Assembly (NCBI RefSeq): GCF_964340395.1
Contig: NC_135556.1
Location: forward strand, 20,123,642 to 20,187,641
Source: Glandiceps talaboti
Lineage: Eukaryota > Hemichordata > Enteropneusta > Spengelidae
Length of the DNA: 64,000 nt
Reading direction: 5' to 3'
The translations under genes and the position numbers were made by a program. The notes beneath the pieces are model-generated. The model was not told where the DNA came from, made no database searches, and worked only from the letters and a program-made list of their open reading frames with translations. How positions within the stretch are numbered: position 1 is the stretch's first letter; each line of letters begins with the position of its first letter. Positions 1-13,010 of this stretch are shown one piece after another.

Positions 1-707
1 GGAGAACAGTAGTGATAGGTAGGTACCATCTCAAACTAAAACCATCAACTTTTTATCTGCTGATGTTCAAGTTTTTGGGTAGTCTTTTTGGTATTCTGGT
101 TAAAACGTAAAGTGCAGGAAGCCATCTACATCAGATAGAAGAGACGTATTCTGAACAGGGACCAAGGATACCAACTACCATCAGCTTTTTATCTGCTGAT
201 ATTAAATCATCTGTAAGTTTTTTCGGTACTGACTAAGGGCTGTAATAAGTAGTACATTCAGGTCTTCAGGATTTTTAGCAGATTTCCCCACCAGAATAAG
301 TGCCAGGTAAAATCTATTTTGGCTCTTTAGTCTCTTGTCTTGGGTTCCCAGCCGCTGTGTTTCAGAGTAGCTATATAAAATCTATGGTAACCTCTGTTCC
401 CAAGGGATCATAATTAATCTTATGGTACATATTCACTTTATAAATGAATGGGAATATGTGATGTTTGCCAGATTTCCTCTGGGTTCTTACTGGAGTTTTA
501 GATCTTCAGAAAACAACATTTAACTCTAGTCGTGATTTATGTCAAGGAAGTGTTTGACACTTTCTATCATGATAGATTTGTTTGTCTAGCTTTATTCATA
601 GAGTTAGACCTTGTTATTCTCCATATGAAGTTGATGTTGTCTGAAAGGTAGCCATGTAAATCATATAAAAAGTTTCACCTCTTGTATTATGTTTCTTTTC
701 CCTGCAG
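1..707. other. Intron, no coding sequence seen
   Basis: This stretch lies upstream of the first exon found and ends in a strong acceptor (pyrimidine tract and cag at 705-707). I see no exon in it. A short local duplication is present: a segment containing ctttttatctgctgat occurs at about 41-64 and again at about 178-200. The gene's earlier exons must lie outside the window. Confidence 0.5.
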
Positions 708-3700
708 ACCAGTCTCAGAGTTGAGTTTATCTAGTGTGTGTGTAGGTGGCCCAACTATAGACCACAGTGATTCAGTATCTTCTTGTAGGCAATCTGAAGA
801 TACATCATCATCATGCACTCTACATCAACCCTCATCGGGTCCAAGTATACACCCGTCCTATGTCGGAAGTGCAGCTCCTAATGACAGTCCTCCAAGCAAG
901 AGACAGAAGCTAGACAAACAATCGAGGCTTGTATTGTCTCCTGGCAACCAGCGAGAAGTGGTTACTATGACAACATTACCTCAATTTAACAGTGACGGAA
1001 CCTGTACCTGTTCTCTAGTGCTGCGATGGTTGGAGCATACTGAGGATGACTCTACAAGATCTGAATCATGTACTGACAAAGGCATTCACAGAATCCAGTG
1101 TGTCGGTACTGCCACTTTGACTGCAACTGATATGGTAAATGGTAAATTTACTGTGGAATACAACAAATTACCACAACTGAAAGGTAACTAACATACTGCA
1201 TGATGACTAGCAATGGAACATGATATTGATAGGGGTCGTGATATTTTTCAAATTTGTTGGTACCTAAAAAAATTCATGAAGTTTCTACCTATTGCCAGAC
1301 ATGATTGAACAGAAACACTTTGTTCATCCCACTTATTGAAATTTTAGAAAGTTTATGTTACAGTAATGAAAAAAATACTTCATCTACTTATGTGTCAGTT
1401 ATATGATATATTTCACTATAAAACTAATATCACACTGAATTCCACAAAAACCTTCACAACTTCAGGAAATAAACTTCCGGTTCAGAAGAGTCATTTCACA
1501 TGATTTCACATCATATAAATATTACACGATTACAAAGGAAACACCAGAAACATGTTTGATGTTCATTGTTCTTTGACTGTCCTAGTAGTCATCTAGAGTT
1601 ATCTAATGGGAGTTAGCAGAAATGTAAATGTATTACACAACAAATAAAATATTCATGACTCCTAAGTGTTTATTACCTTCAGATAAATAGTCCTGACTAT
1701 TCATCATTCATGTATTATGTATGTCTGCTAACTCCCATGAGGCAACGCTGGGCACTGCTAGGACAATGAATTTGAAACAAAATTTTTGTTTGGTGTTTCT
1801 TGGCAATTGTGAAATTTATGTAATATGAAATTATTAAAGGACTCTTCAGAACCCAAAGTTTATGAAAAAGTCTTTATTTCGTGGAGTGGCATTCCCTTTT
1901 AAGCAGTTATGATACATGATATGAAAGTTTCGTTTGGAGTGGAAATTGGAAAAACAAATTTTATTGCAGTCCTTGAATAACTACAAATTTGTTCTCAGCA
2001 CAGTTGTATATTTTATAGCCAAAATTTATAGTTTCACACACTTAGTTCAAGTTGTGAAACTTAAAAATGGAAGTATGATTTCATAGCTGCGTGTGTTTTT
2101 TACAGCAGTAATCACGTACCTAACAGGAAATACAGTTGTACAATTTTTATTTATGGCTTTGAATAACTCACAGGCCATGGGAATAACAGGAATTGGAAAT
2201 AGATATTCATTAAAAGGATGTGAAACAAACAGAAGTTCATGATGCTCTGTTTCCATTCATTTTACAAATAGACAAAGTCTTGATGATCTCATTGTTAATG
2301 TGTAAAAGTGAGCACTATTTCTTTGTATGTAACGTTAACTCTTTGTCAAGATATCAGTTTCCAAATAGACGTACATGTGTTTAATTCTCCATTTAAACAC
2401 TGTTACTGTAGCTAGTAGTAATAACCTTTTGGTAAACTTTGAATATGATAGATATTTTTATTTTTTGATTCATTACAATTGTATACAACACTGCACAGTA
2501 TGTTAGCCTACAATTCAATTATGTGGGAATTTCGCTCTCGTTCTTCCCCTACCATGCCAGGCATTTTGCTAGAACGGTGCAACCTAAAATTGGACTATGA
2601 TTTCTCACAGTGACATTAAATATGGTAATCATGTTTACATTGTACAAATTAACCCTCAGAGTTGGTTCTAATCATGTGGTGACGCTATTGAAATCATCTC
2701 ACAATGGGTAGAATTAAAAAAACAAAAAGAATTTGTGCCTATTTTCTGATCGTAGTTTCATTAAAACAATAGGTTGTTAGTAAAATGTAAGGCGTGGTAG
2801 GGGGAAAAAAATGAGAGCAAAACCCTATGACCGGATTCTAGGCTAGCAGTATGTGTGCACTAAGTAATATATGCCGTTGCTGTTTTTCCATCTCAACACA
2901 CCGAGGAGATAATGAGTATCTTATATTAACCATCAGTCTTTTACTCACTCACTCACTCACTCACTCACTCACTCACTCACTCACTCACCCACTCACTCAC
3001 TCGTTCATATATTTTACAGACAGTGAACTCACAAAAGCTATCAAAACACTTGATGCTACACAGCTAGCCATAGAGATGCTGATACATTCCAGATATACCA
3101 ACTTAATGTGCCTTACACAAGTACTACAGGATGTTGTTGGTTTTCAGAAATTACCTCAACATTTTGGATATATTTATACTCATGGTGTATTGAATGGTGT
3201 AAGAGTCCAATTACAAGAAATGGGGTACAATAATTCTGTTGTTAAGATATGCACAAGGCAAGTATATAAGATCGCTTTTTTTTTTAGCCTTCAACAGCCA
3301 AGAGGGGCTTTAGGAATGTGTTTTGTCTGTTTGTCCAGAGCCATATGTCTGATGTGAATCAGCCAACTTCATTTAAACTTGACACAAATGTGCCATACTA
3401 GAAGTATGATCATTATTCTTTATTCAGATTTAGCCCAAAAGTACCTTTGTATACCGTATTTGTAGTTGCAGGACTTTGTCTTCCAAGGTAGTCTAGAGGC
3501 TATCCATTGCTTTGAATCTCTTCTCTTGAGAAGAGAGATCTTTAGATGTGTGTGTGTGTGTGTGGGGGGGGGGGGGGGGCAATGGATAGCCTCTAGACTA
3601 CTCCCAAGGAGACTAACTTGTACTAGGTTCCAAATTTATCAAATATGTAATTGTGCACTTTTATTGTCAGTTGACTTTCCACACTGTACATACTCAATGT

Positions 3701-4376
3701 GCATTGATATAAATTCATATTGATATTTCATATACAAAAAATGTATTTTGGAACTCAAGTAAGGAATTTTAAGTTGTAAATTAATTTTTTTTCAGTCATT
3801 GCATATCAAAAATCAGACACAAAACTGCAAATGCTTCTGAAAATGGAGTTACAATGTATGTATCAACAGCAGAAAAGGACAGTACATCCAGTCACACATC
3901 AAATACCCAAGTAACAGTTTTCCTCTTATATTTCTATTCACAGAAATGAAAATCAATTAGTATTAGCCATTCATACTCTGTATGAGGCAATGCCGGATGA
4001 TGTATGTATCAAGGTCCACACATCAATCGCTGAAGTGAGCCAAGCAATGAGAAACTCACTACAAAATATCAGGTCTGAAATCGAAGAAACCATCGAAGGA
4101 TGCAGTGACATAATCCAGGCAGCTCAACACAAAGAGATAAATCCTGGCGTGGAGATACCACCAAGAGAAGGACAAGAAGTAGAAAATGATGCACAAGACA
4201 AAGGCTCTGAACTACAAAATGCAAGACAGAGATTTGATGAAGAAAAGAGAACTCTGAAAAACTTACCTGGAAGTTTAGTAGATGAAAAGGATTATGTGGT
4301 ATTGATGTCCAAACTGATGAGATTGAAACTGAGAACTGATGAAAGCTTGCAAAAATTAAGTTTAAAGAAAAGCTAA
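708..4376 (+). CDS. 3' part of an unrecognised protein gene, five exons
   Basis: Exons are 708-1183, 3020-3261, 3472-3487, 3796-3910 and 3944-4376. Every junction has GT-AG ends and matching phase, and together they give exactly 426 codons plus TAA after one leading base. The first exon encodes a Ser/Thr-rich low-complexity region with a basic patch (PSKRQKLDK, a possible nuclear localisation signal). It is followed by a predicted globular helical part (SELTKAIKTLDATQLAIEML; DTKLQMLLKMELQ) and an acidic, coiled-coil-like tail ending in LSLKKS. I do not recognise the family. The pattern around KLQMLLKMELQ faintly recalls the Sld3/Treslin helical domain, but that is an impression only. The N-terminus is outside the window. 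A polyadenylation signal follows at 4416. Confidence 0.6.
1437..1891. repeat. Long imperfect palindrome (fold-back element) in an intron
   Basis: The left arm (about 1437-1620) and the reverse complement of the right arm (about 1720-1891) align over most of their length. Shared blocks include tgggagttagcaga, gtcctag(t/c)agt, aaacacca and cagaagagtc or its close variant. There is no coding potential inside. It resembles a non-autonomous fold-back or MITE-type element that has decayed. I could not identify a target-site duplication. Confidence 0.6.
2941..3003. repeat. (TCAC)n microsatellite next to a splice acceptor
   Basis: About 15 copies of a TCAC tetranucleotide run to within 17 bases of the exon that starts at 3020, so the array occupies the position where the branch point and pyrimidine tract would be. 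Confidence 0.9.
3472..3487 (+). CDS. Probable 16-nt microexon (DFVFQ)
   Basis: The exon ending at 3261 (donor caa|gtatat) is in phase 0, while the exon starting at 3796 is open in the right frame for the last exon only if it receives one base. The segment gactttgtcttccaag, between ttgcag and gtagtc, is 16 nt and supplies exactly that shift, giving Q-DFVFQ-V-IAYQK. Without it the flanking exons are out of frame. A GC-AG donor at 3258 was considered, but it puts the last junction out of frame. The call rests on phase logic, not on transcript data. Confidence 0.5.
3488..3601. repeat. 23-bp perfect inverted repeat around a GT/G-rich loop
   Basis: The 23 bases at 3488-3510, starting with the GT of the microexon donor, are exactly complementary to 3579-3601. 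The 68-nt loop holds a second small palindrome (tctcttctc/gagaagaga) and a (GT)n plus G-run of about 17 G. In RNA the stem would include the 5' splice site. Confidence 0.85.
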
Positions 4377-4415
4377 TTACTACACAACCAGTAACCACTG
4401 CACAACTTGATGGCA

Positions 4416-4421
4416 AATAAA
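4416..4421 (+). promoter_or_regulatory. Polyadenylation signal AATAAA
   Basis: This canonical AATAAA lies 40 bases after the stop codon of the first gene. Further matches near 4460 and 4596 could serve as alternatives. Confidence 0.5.
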
Positions 4422-5199
4422 CACCACAAACAATTTCTTTTCAAAAGATTTAACTTTCTGTAATAAATTCAAAAGTTGTTGGAAGGTAATAATGAAAAGT
4501 ATTTGCCAGGAATTGCATCAGATCCAGTAGAGGAAGAACCATAAATATAAATAAATAAATAATAATAGTAATTTAGTTTTTAAAGACCATTACACAATAA
4601 ATGCCTCAATAGTATGTACATAAAAAATTGCAAGAGTTAAAAATATGATGCAGAGAAAAAATACGTTAAAAAAAATTGTAAAGTGTGTCACATCATAAAA
4701 CCACAACATAAATTGTAAAGAAAATAGTATATCTGAAGTTGTGTGTAGTTAAACTTTGAATATACACCCCTACCCCCATCAGTTATGTTATTTCAGCATG
4801 GATTAAGTTGAGACATAAAATTTCAAAACTGATGAGCCTATGAGATTTTTATTAAGATAATTTTGGAATTTATAGCTGATACAAGAGTACTACATATTTA
4901 CTGGTACATGTGTGTAAACAGTGATTGCAGTACCACATACAGTAGAGATTACGTTTCTAGTGACCCAGGTTACATGAACTATTTGGATATATAAATTTAT
5001 GAGAGGTAGAACACAGATGATGCCATATAAAAAGTACACTGACATAAAACAGACATGGGCTTGGTATTAGTTGGTGGTGACATATATGTATCTTAATAGT
5101 TATATTTTATCTTGCGATAACATGTCATAGTGTCTACTTTCATTGATTTACTACCTCTGGTGATAAAATAATTCAATAATTTCATTTGTCACAATCTAT

Positions 5200-5690
5200 T
5201 ATCTGGATGGCCACCATGCCAATCCAAAGTTGTGATGATAGTTACCATGCTTGCGGTAGTGGCTTTGGTATTATCAGGGCTGTGATAGTGACTAGTATTA
5301 TCAGGACTGTGACAGTATCATTAGGATCATCACAACTGTGATAGTGGATAGGGATGACAATGTTAGTTTTTCAGTAGTGCTTTCCCACTCTGTGCTCTAA
5401 GCACTTTACAATTATTACCCCTGGCATGGATCTATATCAGCACAATGGCCCTTTGTACTTCCTCAACTCCCTGGGAAACATACAATCCATTGCAACCTGT
5501 ATAAGCATATAGGATTAAAAGCATGCACATTGCAACCTCTATCCTGCCTGAATTGCCAGGGTTGTGATAGTGGCTATGGGATTGCCAGGGTTGTGATAGT
5601 GGCCATGGAATTGTCAGGGCTGTGATAGTGACTTCAGGATTATCAGGGCTGTAGTACTGGCTGTGGGATTAGTAGGGTGGTTATAGTAAC
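5200..5690. repeat. Degenerate minisatellite (tcagggctgtgatagtg units)
   Basis: Loose, irregularly spaced copies of a unit containing tcaggg(c/t)tgtgatagtgact occur here. They are interrupted at about 5350-5540 by unrelated sequence. The units are clearly related to the regular array that follows. Confidence 0.7.
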
Positions 5691-6040
5691 TGAGATTATC
5701 AGGACTGTGATGTGATAGTGAATGAGATTATTAGGACTGTGATGTGGTAGTGAATGAGATTATCAGGACTGTGATGTGATAGTGAATGAGATTATTAGGA
5801 CTGTGATGTGATAGTGAATGAGATTATCAGGACTGTGATGTGATAGTGAATGAGATTATTAGGACTGTGATGTGATAGTGAATGAGATTATCAGGACTGT
5901 GATGTGATAGTGAATGAGATTATTAGGACTGTGATGTGATAGTGAATGAGATTATCAGGACTGTGATGTGATAGTGAATGAGATTATCAGGACTGTGATG
6001 TGGTAGTGACTGAAATGATTAGGACTGTGATAATGGCTAA
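5691..6040. repeat. 32-bp minisatellite, about 10 copies
   Basis: Units start at 5691, 5723, 5755 and so on every 32 bases, with near-identical sequence beginning tgagattat. A C/T difference at the tenth base alternates strictly for eight units, so the array has a 64-bp higher-order period over most of its length. Confidence 0.95.
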
Positions 6041-6462
6041 TGCAGTGTGCCTGTTTGTACTCCCATTCATAAACCATCTGAAGTATAAAAGTATTTGTAC
6101 AGCTGACCACACAAAATGTACTTGATCATTGCCATATTTCACTAAACCACATGAGTTGATGTTACTGTCAAGAGCAGTTTACAACACTCAGTCTGATAAG
6201 TTTAGTGGAAATAACAGCATATATTTTCTGTTATCTCGTGAAATTTGAGTTGTTTTGTCCAAAGCAGATCTTAAAATGATGAATAGGTAGATATTAAACT
6301 AAGATAGATGGTCTTAAAGATAGAAATCTGACGGAATATTGAATTGAAATTGTACTACTAACATTTGATTGAACATTCTTAAGATGAGTTTTGACAAAAG
6401 AATGATAAATTGAAGTGGTAGGAAATTTGCAATATTGCATTACTTGGAAAACATAGCATAGG

Positions 6463-6514
6463 GTCATGTCGTGTGGGGATTTTGGGTGAGTCAAAATCCC
6501 CCACACGACTTGAC
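6463..6514. repeat. Near-perfect hairpin
   Basis: The arm gtcatgtcgtgtggggattt at 6463-6482 (plus tg) pairs with the right arm at 6492-6514, with one mismatch and one bulged base across about 22 pairs. The loop is 7 nt. Confidence 0.8.
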
Positions 6515-8749
6515 TCTAGGCTAGGGAAAGAAAGAAAATATATTGAGGAAATCGTCAGTGTTAATGTATCAAATTAAGTGTAGGATTCCATGCATTCTTA
6601 CTGATCTCCACCTCTGCCCTTCGTTCATTTAAAACTCAAAGCATGCAATGTATGTCTGCCATGTCCAATTGATGCAACACTGAAAATGCTCAGTATAGTA
6701 TAGGATAGAATTCAACACACGTTGAAATATGCAGTGGTGACTTGTTGGACAGACAGGTCACATGAACATGTGCGTCATCATAAATGGGCACTCCGGTATT
6801 GTAAGTCCCAAATAATGGAAGCTATATCCTTCGGAGTAATTGTTCACTACTGAGATGTACCAGTGTTGTAAAGTGGCTAGTGATTTATAGAAGTATAGTA
6901 AAGGCCTTGTGTAAGGAAGAGATATATTGATATGCATTTTGACATATTAACCTTTGGTTTTTAAATGGGAATTGAGATTTCTCATGTCAATGCAGTATAT
7001 GAATATTACGTTGTTCGTGTTAGAATGATTCTCATTTGGTAAGAATTGACAGAAACTCATCGCACATCATTTGTGGATGAATTTTCCACAAATATAAAAT
7101 ATTTAACTTGTTATTCTCTACATCATGGCAAGAACTGTTTGAATTATTGGTTTCAGTTTGATAAGGTACAGCTGGCAAGTGTACCATACCTACAACCATC
7201 TAGAGATGTCTATCACAGGACTGCGATGAGTATTTCCCGACGACACTCTGTTACTAACGTACTCTCAAAATCGCACGTACAGGGTACACATCAATTCACA
7301 GTTCATTTAAAAGCAGGTTTTTTCCTGAGTGCGGTAGGTATTGTAGTTTTAAGAAAGTGAAACCTTTCAACGTTGTAGACTCCAATGTAAACTAATCCCG
7401 AAAAACGGATATAAATTGCTCTCGATTTGCAACCCATCCCTGTACTTGTAATAGGCATACAATGTGTATAACCAGGTCAGGTAATGAGAATCACAATTCC
7501 GACCTGTCACCAAGTTGTTCATAAATATTCAGTAATGATTCCCGTGCGTGATATTTTAGGTTTACCAGACAACTTAAGAATGGCAACCACCTTGGGTTCA
7601 GACAATGTGTATCGAAGTGGAGCGGCTTTTTCCCACTGATGTAAGGCCAATAGGGGAAGATAACATTTTCTTTCTCGTTATTATGCACGTCGACTTTGTG
7701 CACCACCGTCTAGGGTCTCTGGCACCACGTAAATTGAACCCTTTCTTGTTTCTGTTTGTCACTTGCGTTCAAGAACTTCTAAGCATATTGGATAAACTCT
7801 TTGATCACCATACCTTTAATTACTGTGATATCGACAACTTCAAAAACGACTGCCAGAATTACTTTAATTAAACAAACAACTGTTCTCATTCTCTTCAGAC
7901 ATATGTAAATCATGATAGCCCTTTGTTTTACCTGCCAGATAAATGTAAATAATCTACAAACATACATGTAATGTATATATTCATCATTTGCCAAGACTTG
8001 ACTGTAATCAGACGTGATATTAATGACTTTTTAAGTGATACCAAACTCCGTTTATGTGAACAGATGCATGCCCGTCTGTCCTCGTTTGACCTTATAAATA
8101 GTATAGTGAGTGACTGAATCAATTTCGTGAAGGAACAAATTATATAGCATAGGCGTTTGGTACATGGTTGACTGCCTTTTGCTAGGGTTTCTTTTAGTGG
8201 TGCACGTCTTCCAAGCTGTTAGCACATATATACGATACAATTGATAACCTTTCGGGAGGTCACAGCAATACGAGTGATATCGCCAAGACGTAGTGGGAGA
8301 GGTTTGGTCAATTCCACTGCTCTAGATATTGGTGTTAACATTATGCAAAGTAACATCTGTAAATGGTGTTTCTTAAATATCTTCCAAAGGGAAAATAAGG
8401 GCCTAGGTATTGAGTCAAGTTTTGAATTACCTAGCCAACCATATAGAAGACGCTAACCCTTTTACATATATTTGATATTAGATAATCGTCGGGGAGGGGG
8501 GGAGGGGGGAATAAGTAGACCGGGGAAGTAGGACAGATGATGCGTTTTACTTAAAACACAACTTTTGAAATTGATAATTCTATGAAGAACCTCGTGGGAG
8601 AAAAATCTCAACAAACTTGTATAATCTGGAATGGATTACATTTTTAACTATAAAAGAGTGAAACTTGGCATCGAAGCAACGAATTCGTTAGGTATGAGAC
8701 CATATTACTCGAAAGCCTGTCATGATTTCTTCGAAAACTATTTCCTGTT

Positions 8750-9159
<410 letters not shown>

Positions 9160-10920
9160 AGACTCGCTAGGGGTCGTCAGATTAACTGAGCTTTATATAT
9201 GTTTGATAATCGAGGTATTGCCCATCGCTCATTTTATAAAAATGTAAATACATTTATATCATACCTCCAACTATTGGTGGTGATTGAAAGTTGTACCAAA
9301 GTATACTTTGTTCACACTCATCTTAAATTTTCATTCATACATTTTGTCGTATACATTTTGACAATGATCGTAGTCTATCCTATTTGCAACCCGTTTGAAG
9401 GACATACTGTACAATTTCAGGTTTGAAAATATGTCCTTATATTATGATAGTAAACCACGTAAAAAGTTTAATATTTTTGCGGTCGAACTCAGCGAGTGGG
9501 TATTACTTGATCTGAGATATGTCACTTGAGGAGTAACAAAGGCGTTCACAACATATACCAGAGAACGCTTCATACTGACAAGAATCTCGGACCACCATGA
9601 TAAAAACAACTGTTTTCTACAGTGGCTCAAGCAAGAACTATTAATGAGTAACTGTATATTCGATCAATTCCCATTCATATGCCACCCTATTCCCAATCAC
9701 TTATCAGGTCAATCCACAGATTCCAAAACTAAATATTGTGGATTTGTGCCAAATTGTTTTGTGTCCAACCCGGTATAACCTAATGGTAAAGTTCTTCAGG
9801 TGGCTAGAAGCCGGATACATGCTTAATTGTGTCACTGGCAAAATATATAAATATCTAGAATAATGAGGGTTTAATGATCAACAGTGTTTACATGCAAGAC
9901 TATGGAGAATATCATTCGATATAAAACTAGAGAACACGACCCTTCCGTCAATGTTATCAAATCGTTGCATGCAGCCGCAAATGAATATTTAGGGTCATAG
10001 GAGTGTTTTCCCCTGAGATATATAGCGGACACTGAACAACCAGCAGCCTTATATCATATACTGCCTTACTACGATTATTTTCCAACATAAATAGTTTATG
10101 AGGGGACATTTTTTGGATACTTTGTTTAGTCTACACTACCGAAATTTCTTTGAGAACGTTCAAAAGAGTGCTGTGTGGTAATACACATACTGCTAAATTG
10201 CGAAATGGCAACGTTTTCGTGGGCTTTGACCGGCTGCTTTTCACTGACAATATAACGAGGATGGGCTTTCACTACAGAATTGAAAAAAATAAACATAAAG
10301 AGAAAAGAAATAGGTATCTGACTGTAAAAACGAAAGATAGGACCCCGCGCAGGATTTCTTTTGAATTTACGATGGTCGAATGGCTGGAGTGACTGTTTCG
10401 AGCCTCGCCGAGCCGCCGCTATTTGTATCTGAATGGCTAAAGTCCTTTAACAAGATTTGATCCACCACTGTGACCCAGTCACCCTAGCTATATTATTGAA
10501 GACCTGGTAAGAGTGAGGTTTCTTTGTGAAACATATAATCATATACGCTTACAGAGTCTGTAATAGATTACGTTCTTCCCGAGGAAGTTTTATTGGTCCT
10601 TGTTCCGATATGGGTCTGTGCCATTGTAATAATTGTACAACACAGAGATCTCAGACATAAAAAGTATTTAAAATTTTACCATTATTAACATTATTCATTA
10701 TTTACAACTGTTTTTCAGACTCATTTCTGGAACACCGTACCGTCGAGTCAGCAGTTTTTTTGTTGCCGCCTTGCCGCCTTGCTACATTCACCAGATTGTT
10801 AACTTTGCTCTTGAGAACGCTGTCGATTAAGTTTTGTTAACAATTAATTGTTATACTTCGCAGTATACCGTATCAGACTATTATATTTCACATTAGGCCA
10901 AAAAGTACGAACAACTGATT

Positions 10921-11010
10921 AGAATAAAGCTGACGTCATGGGCTAAGTTCCTAATAAATCTGACGTCATGGGCTAAAATCCTAATAAAGCTTGCGTCATA
11001 GGCAAAAATC
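10921..11010. repeat. Three 30-bp tandem units carrying CRE-like sites
   Basis: Three consecutive 30-bp units share ctaataaa...gtcat(g/a)ggc. The first two contain a perfect tgacgtca palindrome (10931-10938 and 10961-10968). The third has ttgcgtca at the same place. Confidence 0.9.
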
Positions 11011-11623
11011 CTTACCGGGTGTGTTTGTGAATGTGTGCATGGCTTATTTGCAGAATCTCGTAGCTTAATTGCCTCATCAAATTTCGCAGTGACATAAGTT
11101 TTGAGATTACAGAGCAAACATAATTTGGAATGAATTTTGTGGAAAGAAACTAGACATATGCTATGAAGACTAGTACTGGGATGAATAGATAAGAACATTG
11201 TGTCAGAAAGAATACTTTCTTTCCCTATCAAATAACTCTAAACATTGATAAAAGTACTTCAGACATGACACACACAACTTTGATTGTCAGTTCTTTCCAA
11301 TCCCACCCATCCACCCACCCACTCCCCACATAATGCGAAAGTTAAAATATCAAAGTCCAAAATTTGCGTCGGGGCACTGGTGTAGAGTCTTTATGTATTC
11401 AATCAAGAATTTCTTCTGTCATTTATTGTATGGGTACACGTCGAACTTACATCGAGGAGTTATTTAAATTATCTAAGCATTCTGGTTAAAAGTGAAAAAA
11501 TAGCAATCGATTGAAGTTAATTTACCATTATCAATATTGCGCCATAATCGAAGTGGTTGGTCTATTGTTATAATTAAGCTGTGTATGTATGTGTGTATGT
11601 ATGTGTTGTGTTGAGTGTGTATA

Positions 11624-11628
<5 letters not shown>

Positions 11629-11690
<62 letters not shown>

Positions 11691-11840
11691 CGCGTACGTG
11701 CGCCTGATGTGCTGTGTTGCGTTTGTTGCGTTGTGTTGCGTTGTGTTGTGTTGCGTTGCGTTGCGTTGTGTTGCGTTGCGTTGCGTTGCGTTGTGTTGTG
11801 TTGTGTTGTGTTGTGTTGTGTTGTGTTGTGTTGTGTTGTC
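11629..11840. repeat. (GT)n followed by TTGTG/TTGCG pentamer array
   Basis: A (GT)n run to about 11682 is followed, after a short spacer, by about 27 pentamers of ttg(t/c)g from roughly 11710 to 11840. The pentamers mix T and C variants in blocks. Confidence 0.95.
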
Positions 11841-12796
11841 ATTGTTGGCATGTTGAAGTGGAAATGTGAACTTCTTTCCATTGTATATAGCCCGTCATCT
11901 CCACTCGATAGTACAGTTGCATGCACATTTAATAGAACTAATCCTATGTATGACCTACATTTCATACCCATTCCTGTAAACGATTTGTCACCCAATCTCC
12001 GGCACTGGCTTTAATATTAAGTTAAATCATTATTTTGTGTTAAAAATTGTTTCTTTAAAAAAAAAAGATTCCACGTTGATTGTATGCTCAATGACAGATA
12101 GATAACATTCAATACTAAAATCAGAAATACTGGTTGTGGGAACTAGGTCAAATGATGGCTGTACACTCTGCTGGGCTATTAAATCGTTCTTGTGTAGTGT
12201 GTAAGAGCATTTTATTACAATAACACTCTGATAATGTTTCATTTTTCATGTCTACAAACATAAAGGTCTTGTAAAGGGTAGGCCTGTAAAAGTTATAACC
12301 GCCTCAAATTCTGTGTTTCACATGTTTATGTACACGTTATTGCTTCATAAATTGGGATTCGAGCCGCCGAGTGTGGCCTGTTCAAACACCAAAAAATGCA
12401 GTGCCTTCTATTGACGGAATATGAAATGTACATTGCTGTAGCTAGATATGGAATTGAAATATGAGAGTGTAAGTGATGAAATATTATGCGAAATGAAATT
12501 TTTCGAAAAGTTATTGTAGTATGGTGACCGTCTGAGCGCAAGTGAAGAAAACAGTATCACCCCTTATGAAACGTGTATAGAGATAGCGAGGAAATGCAAA
12601 CTAACTACCTCAGACCTCTATTATGGTCTGAGCGATAACTGAGGTATGCGTGGGTTGAATAATACCTATCAATCAAATGACACAGAATCACAAGAGCTTT
12701 CGTCTTTCTCTTAATAACATGGCTTGCCTTTCTCGTTAATATGTTTGCCATCATCGTCACAATATCATAATTTATTATTTTCACCATTATGTACGT

Positions 12797-12947
12797 TCCA
12801 CCACCACCACCACCACCACCACCACCACCACCACCACCACCACTATTGCCATTGCCACCAACACTGTCGTTGTCGTTGTCCGCGTCCTTCTTCTCCTCCT
12901 CCTCCTCCTCCTCCTCATCCTCCTCCTCCTCCTCATCCTCATCATCC

Positions 12948-12988
<41 letters not shown>

Positions 12989-13010
12989 TTGGTAGTTGTC
13001 GAAGACTAAT

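Larger units (their letters stand above)
4422..8749. other. Intergenic DNA without a recognised gene
   Basis: Apart from the tandem repeats and hairpin listed separately, I find no exon with coding character here. Short open frames (for example 7046-7360) have no recognisable domains and no flanking splice context. The part at 5385-5530 reads like a dispersed repeat, but no second copy is present in the window to prove it. Confidence 0.5.

Noticed and set aside
3248-3263. GC-AG donor (acaag|gcaagt) for the second exon of the first gene
   Set aside because: It opens a readable frame in the next exon but leaves the last exon out of frame; the microexon model satisfies all junctions.
5691-6040. 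Possible CRISPR-like array because of regular repeats
   Set aside because: Units are contiguous without unique spacers and the DNA is a eukaryotic genome; it is a minisatellite.
9775-9825. tRNA-Gly-like A-box word acctaatggtaaagttcttc
   Set aside because: No B box or cloverleaf follows; at most a decayed SINE head.
10150-10392. 80-codon basic open frame
   Set aside because: No domain, no splice sites in phase and no neighbouring exon; likely chance.
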